From: Lasiodiplodia sp. COLG20
Taxonomy: Eukaryota; Ascomycota; Dothideomycetes; Botryosphaeriales; Botryosphaeriaceae
Assembly: GCA_009801085.1 (NCBI GenBank)
Contig: VNWV01000003.1
Location: forward strand, 372,001 to 436,000
Reading direction: 5' to 3'
DNA: 64,000 nt
Shown here: in pieces, positions 33,262 to 44,385 of the stretch
Position numbering within the stretch: position 1 is the first letter of the stretch
Layout of the letters: each line of letters opens with the position of its first letter
The notes under the pieces: model-generated
What the model was told of the DNA's origin: nothing
Databases searched by the model: none
What the model saw: the letters and a program-made list of their open reading frames with translations, nothing else
Translations under genes and position numbers: made by a program

Positions 33262-34810
33262 ATGGCTTCCCCCGCCGAAGAAGTGATGCCGACTCGTGAG
33301 CCCTCAATTGCGACCGTTTCGGAAAAGAACGAGGAGCAGGAGAAGAATCTGGACGAGCCAGAGAGGAATTTGGATCAAGTCCCGCCGTCGGCTACCGCCC
33401 CGCCACCCACGCCCGCATCCGACGTGCCACCCAACGGTGGTTACGGTTGGGTGTGTTGCGCAGCAACCTTCTGGATCAACGCCCATACTTGGGGCTTGAA
33501 TAGCGTGCGTTCTTCTCCGCTCAATTCATATTTCACCAGGATACTTACTGCCTTTCCAGAGTTACGGCGTCTTCTTGGCTCACTACCTGTCCAACAATGT
33601 CTTCCCAGGCGCGACCCGTCTCGACTTCGCTTTCGTTGGCGGTCTGTCAATCTCACAGGCTTTGTTCGTGGCGCCTCTGGCTACCATGACCACTCGCCGT
33701 TTTGGAACCCGTGTGACGCTTCTTATTGGAGTTTTCTTTGAGACGCTCTCTCTGATCGGTGCTTCATTTGCGACAGAGATATGGCAGCTCTTCCTGAGCC
33801 AGGGCGTATGCTTCGGCTGGGGAATGGGTTTTCTCTTTGTGGGTTCTGTTGGGGTTACGCCACAGTGGTTTACAACTCGCCGAAGCTTCGCCAACGGCAT
33901 CACCGCCTCAGGCTCTGGGCTAGGAGGCTTGATGTACTCACTTGCTACTAATGCCATGATACAACGCATCGGCCTGGGTTGGGCTTTCCGCATCCTCGGC
34001 ATTTGCGCATTCACTGTCAATACCGCCTGCGCCCTGCTCATCAAGGACCGGAACAAGAAGATCGGCTCTTCTCAGCTGGCCTTCGACTATCGGCTCTTCC
34101 GCCGACCAGAATTCCTGCTGCTTCTGGGCTTCGGATTCCTCAGCATGCTGGGCTACATTGTACTGCTCTTCTCGCTACCGAACTACGCGCAGAGCGGTAT
34201 CGGCCTGTCAGCACACCAAGGCTCGGTCATCGGCGCCGTGCTTAACCTCGGTCAAGCACTGGGCCGACCACCGATCGGTTACTTTAGCGACAATGTCGGC
34301 CGCATGAACATGGCCTCGGTCATGACCTTCCTCGCCGGCCTGTTCTCCCTCGTCATCTGGATCTTCGCAAAGACCTACGGTGTCATGCTCTTCTTTGCTC
34401 TAGTCGTCGGCATGGTTGCTGGAACCTACTGGGCTGTCGTTGCCCCGGTCACGGCTGAGGCTATTGGCATTGCCGACCTGCCGTCAGCATTATCAATCAC
34501 ATGGGTCATCCTTGTGATCCCGACAACCTTTTCGGAAGCCATTGCGCTGCAGATCACGGCTTCCAATCACGGCAACTATCTTGGGGCACAAATCTTCACT
34601 GGATTCATGTACATTGGGGCCGCGGTCTTCTTGTGGTTGCTGAGGGCATGGAAGATTGGTGAAATGGAGCAGCTGGCTGCAGAGAAGAATGAGTCTGAAG
34701 ACAGTGCTGATCCGGTTTCTGAGCATGCTGCTGAGCCAGTGACGCATGAAAGCAACGGTGCTGTGAAAAGTAATTTCTTGAAGAGGATGGTGATGCTGAA
34801 GAGGGTATAA
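33262..34810 (+). CDS. MFS transporter, monocarboxylate-transporter (Mch) family
   Basis: Plasma-membrane carrier of the MCT/Mch type, a group that includes yeast Mch5 (riboflavin) and monocarboxylate-like porters. Exons 33262-33504 and 33560-34810 give 497 residues; the intron is 33505-33559 (GTGCGT...TTCCAG, phase 0). A hydrophilic, Glu-rich N-terminus of about 60 residues precedes the hallmark NGGYGWVCCAATFWINAHTW. Splicing yields NSSYGVFLAHYLSNN, the family signature at TM1. About 12 hydrophobic segments follow, with a loop between the halves (RNKKIGSSQLAFDYRLFRRP) and the TM8-9 loop GRPPIGYFSDNVGR. The C-terminus is charged and cytoplasmic. The ATG at 33262 is preferred to an in-frame ATG at 33199 because of its better context and the family's usual start. 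The substrate is not predictable. Confidence 0.9.
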
Positions 34811-37175
34811 ACATTGAGGAGCTGGTTTGTACATACAAAAGTCATAGATGCTAGAAATCCGATACACATCACACGATGTGTCCCGAGCTATATTGACATG
34901 CTTGGGGGAATTGTGGAGCGATATCATGAGCTTGAAGCATGTGCACTCGCCATAACTCGTTGAAAGCTTCTAGTCAATGCAGACCGAGGACACAAACAAA
35001 CACTGCACCGATACTTCCAAGCGGACTCATGATCTACGCTCTTCTACTACCTCTGACCTAGACAAGAGCAGTGATTACTTAAAATTATCGACAATTACAT
35101 TTCGATTCCATATGTCCTCTTTGCTTCTGTTGGTTCAATTTTGATTACTATTGTTGTCGTGAAAACAAACTTCTCATCAAATTCACGGGATAACCCTTTC
35201 CCTGTTTACCATCCTTAACGATCAAGCCTTCAAACTTTTACTGTGCTTACCGATAAGTAAGGAGCTGAGTTCTTCGCGCATGACTGCTATCACGCATTTA
35301 CTAAAGTCAGCCTCCCGCCTGAGTGTGCACGGTCACTTGTTCACCGGTCAGCAGTTTCTAACTATTTAAAGAACCCTATGATGGAAAATCCCCCTTCGAC
35401 ATTGAGGTTCCAGAATACCCGATTCCTAAGGAGACTTATAACAACCATGATAAAAACATCACTCCCTACTCCTCCTCCCCTTTGAGCTGAACAGAAATAG
35501 TCAACCATAAGAATAGAACTTCTGAAACAACACACCGCAAGATGCATTATTGATGAGTATCATCATTCGAGGCGCTTCACTATGTCAGGCATTAAGGTAA
35601 AACTTTGCAACGCAATTCTATCAGCAAATGATGGTCGACAGTACTGATAGGCTTTGGTACGATCTTGTTGGCTACCCTACCCCTTTGTTCTCGAAGACCG
35701 CCACTTGAACGAGCGCTGAGCCTGCTGACGGAACAGAAGAAGGAAAAGTGAAAGACTTCCCACAATTGAGTATAAGAAACTTGAATAATGAACGTTGCAG
35801 TAGACCGTGGCACAATGCTCTAAGATTTTAAGTAACCGACGTTGATGCCTGCACGACCGAAAAGCAACACGCAGCTGAAGAGCCCTTTCCACATATTGAA
35901 ACGATTTGCACGTGAAACTACCACTGCAACAAAACTAGACAGCTGAGTACTGTGATACCAACTGATGACGTTATTTTCGAGCATCAGTGAGAATATAAAA
36001 CGGCCATGTGAGACCTTCGCAAAAGGTGCTTACCAGCCACAATTATCTGTATCAAGTGATACAATATGAGAAAATGGAATGGAGATGTGCCACTGCCATC
36101 GGAGGATGTGTTGCCTAAGCTTCTCCCATATGCGAGATTGATAAGACTACACAAGCTGATTTCTACAAATTAACAGCATCACTTAAGCCACGTCATCACT
36201 TGTATTGAAAAATTTGCGGCTGTAGCTAGAATACATGGTGAAGAGCATTTCGTATTATGTGATCGCAGTCCATCAAAAATACATGATAACATCGATCTTC
36301 ACACTCGGACAACCAGATAGCCAAGCTTTAGCCTCCGGCAAGGACCCTTTAGCCTCAGGAACACTTCTAATGAAGAAGATTGCCACGGGGCACCACGTTG
36401 CTGCTGCAATGATAAATGTCTCCAGGCTGGATTGTTCTTTGACATTGTGCACCGCTATACTCGACTTATTAATGATGCGATATATGTATTACCAAATACC
36501 AGGTTCCTAGCAGTGCAAGTACAACGATTGGTAAATCAGACAGACCGTTGCCAAGGCTTAAACAGACGTCAACGGTCGGCATAGAGCTATCTCCTGGGCC
36601 CGCTCAATCCACCGGCTCGATCCACTGGCGCGTCCACCGGCACATCCACTGTACTTTAAGAAGTAGATCATTAATCCACTGATTGAGAAGGCGCAAAGCC
36701 TGAAAAGGTGACCGGTGGACGTGCCGGTGGATGTACCGGTGGAGCCGGCCTAGACGGACATACATACAGCAGCTTTAAACTTACCCATGGTGTTGAAAAT
36801 TTATCCGAGCCCAAGACAGCGGTCGTACTCGTATTCCAAACGGAAAGGCCCTGAAAAGTGTCTTGGATGACGCAAGGCGGGACGCCCGAAAGGTTAAAGG
36901 TCTAACCGAAAAGCGCAACCATGAAGATTCCCCACCTCGGAAAAAGGCGGGGAAGTAGATTTTAAATGAATCTGCCGTACGAGAACCTGAATATCTTTTC
37001 TCAAACTCGCCATTAGGCTAAATATGAAGTATTGCGATTCGGCTAGTACTTCCCGGGACCTGAGCATTTGCCGCCAACCTGACAGGGATTAGCATTACTT
37101 TTAAGGTCAATGAAAGTACATCAGTGATACCTCGACTGTGAGGTCGATATCGAAAAATCAGCATCAATTGGAAAG
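34811..37175. other. Intergenic with inverted minisatellite
   Basis: 2.4 kb without a supportable gene, fairly AT-rich. It contains the 3' UTR of the MFS gene, the inverted 12-bp arrays at 36607-36750 (listed separately) and the GH43 promoter in the last few hundred bases. ORFs of 60-90 codons have no domains. Confidence 0.45.
36607..36750. repeat. Inverted arrays of a 12-bp unit (tccaccggyacr)
   Basis: The left arm (36607-36650) carries about four degenerate tandem copies of tccacyggcncr. The right arm (about 36710-36750) carries three copies of the same unit in reverse orientation (ccggtggacgtg, ccggtggatgta, ccggtggagccg). The roughly 60-bp spacer is not repetitive. Each arm could pair with the other in several registers. 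It could be the end structure of a foldback transposon or a recombinational minisatellite. Confidence 0.75.
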
Positions 37176-38952
37176 ATGCGCCTCGCATCCATCACCCTCG
37201 CCGCCATGCTGGCACTCGCCAGGCCAGGCCAGGCCTTGCCCACCACCACCAACACCACAACCAACTCAACCTACACGAACCCCCTCTTCGCCGGCTGGCA
37301 CTCGGACCCAACCTGCATCTTCGTCCCCTCGCACGACTCGACCTACTTCTGCAGCGTCTCCACCTTCCTCGGCTTCCCCGGCCTCCCCATCTACGCCAGC
37401 AAGGACCTGCAAAACTGGAAGCACGTCTCCAACGCCTACAACCGCGCCTCACAATTCCCCGACATGAACACCTACCCCGAACAAAACAACGGCGTCTACG
37501 CGCCGACGCTGCGGTACCACGACGGCGTCTTCTACAACATCGTCGTCATGGTCGCGTGGGAGGGGCTCATCTTCAAGACGACGGACCCGTTCGACGACGG
37601 CGCGTGGTCGGACCCGGTGCGCTTCACGCCGGCGTCCATCGACCCGGACCTCTTCTGGGACGATGATGGACAAGTCTACGTGACGTATGCCGGCATCCAG
37701 CAGTCGACCATCGACCTCGACACGGGCGCCGTGTCCGACCCCGTCTACATCTGGAACGGCACCGGCGGCGCCAGCCCGGAGGGCCCGCACCTGTACAAGA
37801 AGGATGGCTGGTACTACCTGATGATCGCGGAAGGCGGGACCGAGCTGGGCCACACCGAGATCATCGCGCGCGCGAGAAACGTCTCCGGGCCCTACGAAGC
37901 ATACGAAGGGAACCCCATTCTTACTAACAGCGGCACCGACGAGTACTTCCAGACCGTCGGCCACGCCGACCTCTTCCAGGACGCGGCCGGCAACTGGTGG
38001 GGCGTCGCCCTCAGCACGCGGTCGGGGCCGGAGTGGGTGAACTACCCCATGGGCCGCGAGACGGTGCTATATCCGGCGACGTGGGATGAAGGCGAGTGGC
38101 CGGTGTTGGAGCCTGTGAGGGGCCGCATGGAGGGCTGGCCGCTGCCGCCGCCCACGCGGGATGTGCCCGGCGAGGGCCCCTTCGTGGGAGATCCGGACGT
38201 CGTCGACTTCGCTCCCGGTGAGGAAATTCCGAAGCATTTCTTGTTTTGGCGTTTTCCGCCTGAGGACGCGTTTGCGGTGAGCCCGGAGGAGGCGCCGAAT
38301 ACGCTGCGGCTCGTGCCGTCGAAGGCGAATCTGACGGGCGGAACGGACTTCGAGCCGACGGACGGCATCACGTTCGTGGACAGGAGGCAGACGGATACGC
38401 TGTTTGACTTCAGTGTTGACGTGGCGGTCGAGGCTGCGGCGGGAGAGGAGGAGGAAGCGGGTGTGACGGTGTTCTTGACGCAGGACCAGCATCTGGATCT
38501 TGGTGTCGTGCTTCTGGCTTCAGAGGGATCGGCTGATCTGACGCCGCATCTGAGGTTCCGCGTCAACGGTACGGGCAACAATGAGGGGCCTGTGCCGGAG
38601 ACGGTCGTTGAGCCTGTGCCCGAGGCGTGGCTGGGCGGGCCGGTGCGGCTGTACGTTCAGGCGTTGAATGATACGCATTACACCTTTTCTGCTGGTCCGT
38701 CGGATGAAGCCGAGGAGGCAAAGATTATTTCTCATGGGCCTGCCACTATTGTTAGCGGTGGCAGTGGTCCATTTACTGGTAAGCATTCCTGCATCTCAAC
38801 TGACTGTCGCTAACTGTGTCACAGGCACATTGGTTGGAGTGTACGCAACGAGCAATGGAGGCGATGGAAAGACACCGGCATATATTAGTAGGTGGAGGTA
38901 TGAAGGCAAGGGACAGAAGATCAGTGACACGGAGATTGTGCCATCCAAGTAA
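37176..38952 (+). CDS. Secreted GH43 glycosidase (beta-xylosidase/arabinofuranosidase type)
   Basis: Extracellular hemicellulose-degrading enzyme. Exons 37176-38778 and 38825-38952 give 576 residues; the intron 38779-38824 is only 46 nt but has GTAAGC, gctaac and ACAG. A signal peptide covers about residues 1-21 (ASITLAAMLALARPGQA). The five-bladed propeller starts TNPLFAGWHSDPTCIFV, with the catalytic-base Asp in HSDP. The pKa-modulating Asp is in SIDPDLFWDDDG and the acid Glu in SPEGPHLYKKDGWYYL. A C-terminal beta-sandwich region follows (residues ~370-576, from FRVNGTGNN to VGVYATSNGG), as in the two-domain xylosidase subfamilies. N-glycosylation sequons are frequent (NTT, NST, NVS, NGT). 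The 85-bp palindrome copy B begins 42 bp after the stop, so it probably lies in the transcript's 3' UTR. Family is certain, precise substrate is not. Confidence 0.92.
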
Positions 38953-38994
38953 GGAAAGAAGACTGAGGCAAACTCTTCGAAAAATGTAACATAT

Positions 38995-39079
38995 GTGGGT
39001 AGTTGAAGCTATCGTCCGGACGAGAATGTCGAATTGAAAATTCTACATACACGTCCGGACGATAGCTTCAACTACCCAT
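38995..39079. repeat. 85-bp palindromic element, copy B
   Basis: Same length as copy A and inserted in the opposite orientation. Arms of 41 bp (starting gtgggtagttgaag, core cgtccggacg) match at 37 positions around a 3-nt centre. The flanks gacatgagc (right) and aacatat (left) are the reverse complement of those of copy A. Further out, ctagctatcggctg at 39106-39119 resembles sequence near copy A at 29272-29285. Confidence 0.85.
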
Positions 39080-39513
39080 GACATGAGCAAAAAGCAAATC
39101 TACGCTAGCTATCGGCTGCGAGAGGGGACTGTATCGTGGATGAAAGAAGCTAGCATGGCAGCGCAGAAGGAAAAAGGGGTAGATAGGAAGAAAGCTCAAA
39201 AGTTCGAAGGGAACAAATGATGATTGCTGTAAAGTAGTGGCTCACCAAGAATTCAAGTTCGGCTGCGAATTAGTTTTCCAGAGCTACTGCGTCAGGTTAG
39301 AGTCGAGATGGGGAAATTCTCCATAAGACGTGGCTCGTCCGGACAAGGCAGCCACAGGTTCAGTCACGGAAGGCAGGAACAACCCACGCTGAACTCCAGA
39401 AAAGAATCTCTCACCTCACACGCCACTATTCTACTCTCATCGCATCCCACATCTAGTTACGCATCATTACGTTTCAATAATCCAATATCCCACCCGCCGC
39501 TCATTCATCTGTC
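39080..39513. other. Promoter side of zinc-ribbon gene
   Basis: 434 bp between palindrome copy B and the next start codon. The last 150 bp are pyrimidine- and AC-rich on the plus strand (cacgccactattctactctc), a plausible leader. No gene seen. Confidence 0.45.
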
Positions 39514-41056
39514 ATGTCGGACCCTCAACCCACGAAGAAGTGCGCCCAGTGCGGTCAAGTCAAGAAGCTCCGCGCTTTCCCGCCAGAACTCAAGTCTTTT
39601 TCCCTTCCGGAAATCTACGTCTGTCACAAGTGCCTCGTACGTAACGATAAGGTCGCTGAATCTGCCGTCGCCGCTGACGATCCCGTCCACAGGGCGGAGA
39701 TGAACCCGTTTCGCCACCGCAAAGCGACGGTGCGCAAGACACGCGGTCCACTTCCCCTGAGAGCACGACGACACGGGAAGAGCGGTCCGAACAGGGCAGC
39801 AGCAGCAACACAACGGGAGACCAAGACGGCGGTGATGATGAGACACAGTTTTGTTTAGGTTGCTGTGAGGAATACCCGCGCGAAGAGTTTCAAAAGAGCC
39901 CATACGTATGTGCGCAGTGCGATCAGGTACGAGGGTCACATCGTCTGTGTTACCCATGGTTCCGCTGACGCCGTGTAGACGCTGGGATATGCGGGCGCCG
40001 GCAAGGCTGAGGAAGAAGGGAACACTGAGGATGGATGGTCGTCGGATGAAACCATTACTCCTGGCAGAACTTCAGAGAAGGAACAGCATGAATATGGCGC
40101 CGTGGACGGGGCCGACGAAGCAGAAATTGATGGCCAGAGCGAAGGCTTGAAGAGAAAATCCTCGAATAACTACGAGCTTTCAGGGTCGCTCCGGATTGAA
40201 GGTGTCCTGAAGGCTTACAAGGATTGCATGGTAAGTTCATGAACTGCGACTGCCCATTTCATCGGTTACATCTCTGACGAGCTACCAGGAGAAAGAGACC
40301 TTGTCGGATACAAGCTTTACACCGGCGAACCCTAAGGCCCGTTACCTGATCGTGGCACTAAAAGGATATAAGTGGCTGACTGATGGGAAATAGACCCCAG
40401 AAACAAGTGATAACACATCACTGCCGATTTTCTACAACGGGGATCCTTTTACGCTGCCATTCAGTGTCGCCGCTTCCCAGAATTACGATAAGGCAAAATC
40501 CTCGAATGAGGCATCCCCACCTGGTCGCTATCCGCAGCTCGTTTCAAGTTGGGGGCGTCGTATACGCGATGCTTTGGCTAGAATCCCACTACCAAAGGCC
40601 AAAACACCGGCAACCCCGACTCAAGAGACGGTTGGCAACGAGACAGGACCGGTAAGCGCAACCGATGTGATTGACTCCTTGCCTCACCCGCCAGATCCTG
40701 CGGTCCAACGTTCCGCGTTGTTCCCCAGCATCCGTAGCGTCTTGTGGCGTGTACGTGGCACTGACAACCCTACCGCGAGACGTTCCAGACATTTGCCAAC
40801 ACCGCCAGAGCGCGTACTCCTCGTTGGAAACGGCCTCTCCTGGGATGATGAAATCCAGCGGCGCATTTCCCGAGCTCCAAGAACACGCCGACGAGTGCCT
40901 CCTCAACCGGTGGATGCGACGCAGATGAGCCAACCTCCTTCCAGTGTTGAAAACGACGATTCTGCTTCAGGGTTCAAAGGGACAGATCGTGGATATGAGA
41001 TGGGATCGATAAATGGGACGGTCGATTCTAATTCGTGGTTTGCAAGAAATATGTAA
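39514..41056 (+). CDS. Multi-intron protein with paired Cys-x2-Cys zinc-ribbon-like motifs
   Basis: Function unknown. Proposed exons 39514-39636, 39693-39926, 39979-40230, 40289-40340 and 40401-41056 give 438 residues. The first three introns have good signals: 39637-39692, 39927-39978 and 40231-40288. The N-terminus has two similar Cys modules: CAQCGQVKKLRAFPPELK with CHKC, and CLGCCEEYPREEFQ with CAQC. Each looks like a small zinc ribbon of the CxxC-xxx-K-x-F type. A long acidic, Ser/Thr-rich segment follows, then SLRIEGVLKAYKDCMEKE. A TAG at 40391 interrupts the frame. A 60-nt intron 40341-40400 (weak donor GTTACC, branch CTGAC, CCCAG) removes it and keeps phase; otherwise the protein ends at 40393. 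A 43-nt candidate intron (GTAAGC...GCCAG, about 40651-40693) would switch to a frame ending at 40928 with FPELQEHADECL, which recalls a UBZ finger. The 5' half is solid, the 3' half unresolved. Confidence 0.62.
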
Positions 41057-41596
41057 AGGGTCCACGGAATGTGTGGACGTGCCCTTGTATCCGGGCAAGT
41101 GGAACACTCTCGAAGGCTCAGAGAAGGATGGTTGTGCGGGATGTGTCAATGGTACAGGTCTGGAAGTTCGGTGAAACTGTGCTACAGTTATGTGATTAGT
41201 CTTTCCTTCTTAGCGCTATTCTTTCTCTCAAAAGCAGCGTATGGTTAGACCAGGGAGGTGGAGACAGATAGTCCAGCTCGATATCAACGGCGAAGAGCTT
41301 GTAGCTCGGGATAGTTAGTAACAACAACGCGAATGAATTCCTGCGTCTAAGGAAGGCTTTGCTTGAACCCCTATAGCTTCCCATGGATCAGACGAGTGCT
41401 TGTTGGGCTCCTTTCCTCAGGGATGCAGATGCACAAGAGGGTTCCGTGTCGCCATTACTCGCAGTGGAAACGGCAGCGTTCCTTCCGTACCAAACGCATC
41501 GCGTAGGTAAGGCCCGTCGAGCACCGCCTACCGACGGTAGCCGAGACTACAGGGCGCGCAGTCGGGAAGCACAAGACGGTCCGGCGCGCCGAATAG

Positions 41597-41611
41597 CCCC
41601 CCCCCCCCCCC
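41597..41611 (+). repeat. Poly(C) tract, 15 nt
   Basis: A run of 15 C on the plus strand in an intergenic region. G-run on the minus strand could form a G-quadruplex-like stack with neighbours, but no other G-runs are close. Confidence 0.9.
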
Positions 41612-43102
41612 TTCGCTTTGCCTTGCCCGAAGTGTAGAAAACCCAAGACGATCAACCGAACCATGCATAGCCGCCCTTCTGTTCGTATAAGGCCGTCAGC
41701 AAAGCAGCTGACGAGTTACAATAGGAAAGAATGCCAACGAAGAATACGAGCAAGGTACAGAGTGAACGAATCATGTGTGTGGATCACCACTGTTGATCTG
41801 TACAGTCCAGACATCACTCCTTATTTCAACTTCTCAAGGGGAACAACCACGACCGGAAAAACACAAGTCCAACCGCCGCTGTCCCACGCGGTCTGAATAG
41901 CCGTTATTCGGCACTTTCGGCGGCCGGAGAGACCTCCATCTCAGACTCCGAAAAGCTGGGAGGACCGGGACGCGGGAAGGCCCCCTTTCCTTCGTCATTC
42001 TAGAAGAAGCGATTGATAAGGGACCACCACCACACGGTGAGCAATATGGGGAGATTGGGGAATCAAGGTGGGGACGAGGCGCGATCGCATGAACAACTCA
42101 ATCAAAAAATAGAATGCTATGTACCTGAGCAGGCGCGCGGCTCTTTCCATCCAACCAGACCACTAGGGGGCAGAGGCAAAATGTGGGTTTCCTTTCAACA
42201 GAGTCGGTGACGACATTTGCATCGCAGGATCAAGGCCTCCCAGGATTCGGGGCGGAACAAAAAAAACCGGGCCTCCTGCTGGTGCCGGCGCTTCATGCGG
42301 TTTTCTTTTGTTTTACGAAGGCTGTCCCTTTTTGGTGCTTGCGAGCAACGGGGTTTGGGAGCGCATGCATATGGTGGCGGTAGTCGAAGGAATAGACGAT
42401 GACGCCAGGAATCTGGGCGTTTGACCAGAGTTCTTGGGGATGTTCTGGGCGTCGAGGAGGCGCGGGCGTTCTTACCGGCGGGGTGTTGCGACGTTTCGAG
42501 AGGCTTGATCAGGTCAGCCGCAGCGGTGATCGTTGCCTTTGTGCGGGAGCGCTGTGGAGAAACGGAGATGACTGAGGAAGCGAGAAAGGAGGCTCAGTTC
42601 GGCGCTCGGTTCGGGGCGAGATCGTCAAGTTTCGAGGCCGGCCCTACCACGATACGGACGAAAATAGGAGCCTCTATAGGTGCGCGCGCTATATGCGGCA
42701 GCATGAACCAAGAGCATCGCAATGCCGATGCTGTCGGCTTTTGCTGAGAGCGACGCATCCATGTCCACGACGGTATCCGGCAGAGTTTGATGGCGTGCGG
42801 CAGTCGAGGGCATCGAGAAACAAACAGTCGCCGGCGTCATTGGTGGAGAAAGCGCGTGAAACGACTTGGAGGGCGGGTGTTGTTTGAGCTGTAAAGTTGA
42901 AACACTGACGGGGCGGTTTGTAGGCGAGGCCGAAGCTGGTTGGCGCGAGCCCCTGCCCATCCCTGTCACCCATCACCCACTGCCGCTTCTGGACGGCACC
43001 ACCTACTCCACCGCTGCGCTCCCGCCCATCGCGCCCAGCGGCAGGCCCAGCAATCTCCGCGTGCACACCTAACCGACCCGGCATGAAACTTGGCGAGGGA
43101 GC

Positions 43103-43142
43103 CCGGGGCGGCCGTCGACGACAGCCCGTCGCAGCATATAAC
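43103..43142 (+). promoter_or_regulatory. TATA-like box and CreA-like site upstream of LPMO
   Basis: A catataac string at 43135-43142 lies about 200 bp ahead of the LPMO start and is followed by a pyrimidine-rich leader (ctcttcagccttcagctctt). A ccgggg at 43103-43108 fits the SYGGRG consensus of the carbon-catabolite repressor CreA. Such hexamers are common by chance, so this is suggestive only. Confidence 0.35.
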
Positions 43143-43344
43143 AGCAGGCCGTCCGCGCCGTGAAACATGTTTTTCTCTTCAGCCTTCAGCTCTTGAACAT
43201 TCTCTCTCCTCGTGCGTGATCGCTGTGCGTCACTCTTTCTGATTGCTTTGCAATTCGTCCTTTCTTTGAACCCAGGTGGTCAACCGTTCCTTCAGTCACA
43301 GCACCCTTTCGATCAACAACACTTCTTTCAACCTTTCCGACAAA

Positions 43345-44385
43345 ATGCAGTTCAGCCTTGCCACTATCGCGGCCGTTGCCGCCATGGTCCCGAGCATCTC
43401 GGCCCACTACTGCTTCAACAAGCTGATCGTCGACGGCGCCGTTGTCGACGCCGAGCCGTACGAGTACGTTCGCCAGAACACCAACGCCAACTCGCCCGTC
43501 ACCGACGTCTCGTCCAACGACCTCCGCTGCAACGTCGGCGGCCTCGCCAGCGGCAGCAGCACCAAGACCAAGGAGGTCGCCCCCGGCGCCGAGGTCGGCT
43601 TCGCCCTCGACTCCAGCATCGGCCACCCCGGCCCGCTCCAGGTCTACATGTCCAAGGCCGACAGCACCGCCGCCGAGTACGACGGCTCGGGCGACTGGTT
43701 CAAGGTCTACGAGATGGGCCCCGGCGAGATCACCGACGACGGCCTCCAGTGGCTCAGCAACGGCCTGACCAACTTCACCTTCCCGCTGCCCGAGGAGACG
43801 CCCGCCGGCGAGTACCTCCTCCGCGTCGAGCACGTCGGTCTGCACGGTGCCTCTGAGGTTGGCGGCGCCCAGTTCTACATCTCGTGCGCCCAGATCAAGG
43901 TCACCGGCTCCGGCTCTGGCTCGCCCGCCCCCACCGTCAAGATCCCCGGCGTCTACACCGGCGAGGAGCCCGGCCTGAAGATCAACATCTACTGGCCCAT
44001 CCCCACCAACTACACCATGCCCGGCCCGGCCGTCTGGCCCGAGGGCTCCGGCTCTGCCTCGTCCGGCTCTGCCGCCACTCCTGCTGCCAGCACCCCCGCC
44101 GCCTCGACTCCCTCGCAGGTCGCCCAGCAAGCCGTCGCCGCCGTCTCGACCCCCGCCGCCGTCCCTACTCCCCAGGTCATCCCCACCCCGGTCGTCGTCC
44201 CCACCCCCGGCACTCCTCTCTTCACCCCGCCCGCCTACACGCCCGTCACCACCCCCAGCACCGGAACCGGCAGCTCCGTGAAGAAGTACGGCCAGTGCGG
44301 CGGCTCCAACTACAAGGGCAGCACCGAGTGCGACTCCGGCCTCACCTGCAAGGCCTGGAATGATTACTACAGCCAATGTTTGTAA
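43345..44385 (+). CDS. AA9 lytic polysaccharide monooxygenase with C-terminal CBM1
   Basis: Secreted copper enzyme that oxidatively cleaves cellulose or related glucans. Intronless, 346 residues, ATG 43345. The signal peptide is residues 1-20 (ending VPSISA), leaving His21 as the mature N-terminal residue of the copper histidine brace. The second brace His is His94 (SIGHPGPLQV). His167, Gln176 and Tyr178 (GLHG...AQFY) keep the spacing of the AA9 secondary-sphere and axial residues. A Ser/Thr/Pro/Ala-rich linker of about 100 residues follows. The C-terminal 34 residues (GQCGGSNYKGST...YYSQCL) form a family-1 carbohydrate-binding module with four Cys and the Tyr-Tyr of the cellulose-binding face. 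An in-frame ATG at 43276 would destroy the signal peptide and is rejected. Everything expected of an active enzyme is present. Regioselectivity cannot be predicted. Confidence 0.96.
   Translation: MQFSLATIAAVAAMVPSISAHYCFNKLIVDGAVVDAEPYEYVRQNTNANSPVTDVSSNDLRCNVGGLASGSSTKTKEVAPGAEVGFALDSSIGHPGPLQVYMSKADSTAAEYDGSGDWFKVYEMGPGEITDDGLQWLSNGLTNFTFPLPEETPAGEYLLRVEHVGLHGASEVGGAQFYISCAQIKVTGSGSGSPAPTVKIPGVYTGEEPGLKINIYWPIPTNYTMPGPAVWPEGSGSASSGSAATPAASTPAASTPSQVAQQAVAAVSTPAAVPTPQVIPTPVVVPTPGTPLFTPPAYTPVTTPSTGTGSSVKKYGQCGGSNYKGSTECDSGLTCKAWNDYYSQCL

Larger units (their letters stand above)
41057..43344. other. Intergenic, upstream of LPMO gene
   Basis: 2.3 kb with no firm gene. On the minus strand a short open stretch near 42486-42550 is bracketed by a ccacag acceptor-like string and a GTAAGA donor-like string (RSRTKATITAAADLIKPLET). 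It is followed by another coding-looking run near 42340-42430 (LWSNAQIPGVIVYSFDYRHH). These may be exons of a small unrecognised gene. The rest includes a C15 tract and the LPMO promoter. Confidence 0.4.

Noticed and set aside
29115..39079. CRISPR-like repeat or bacterial attachment sites for the palindromes
   Set aside because: Copies are 10 kb apart in a eukaryotic genome, with no spacer array and no integrase.
40391..40393. Programmed stop-codon readthrough at TAG
   Set aside because: A 60-nt intron with a branch site and CAG acceptor removes the TAG in phase; readthrough is not needed, though the donor is weak.
43276..43344. Upstream in-frame ATG for the LPMO
   Set aside because: Would bury the signal peptide and prevent exposure of the N-terminal His needed for copper binding.
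43186..44376. 396-codon minus-strand ORF opposite the LPMO
   Set aside because: Gly/Ala/Asp-rich translation of strongly codon-biased antisense; the LPMO strand has complete motifs.
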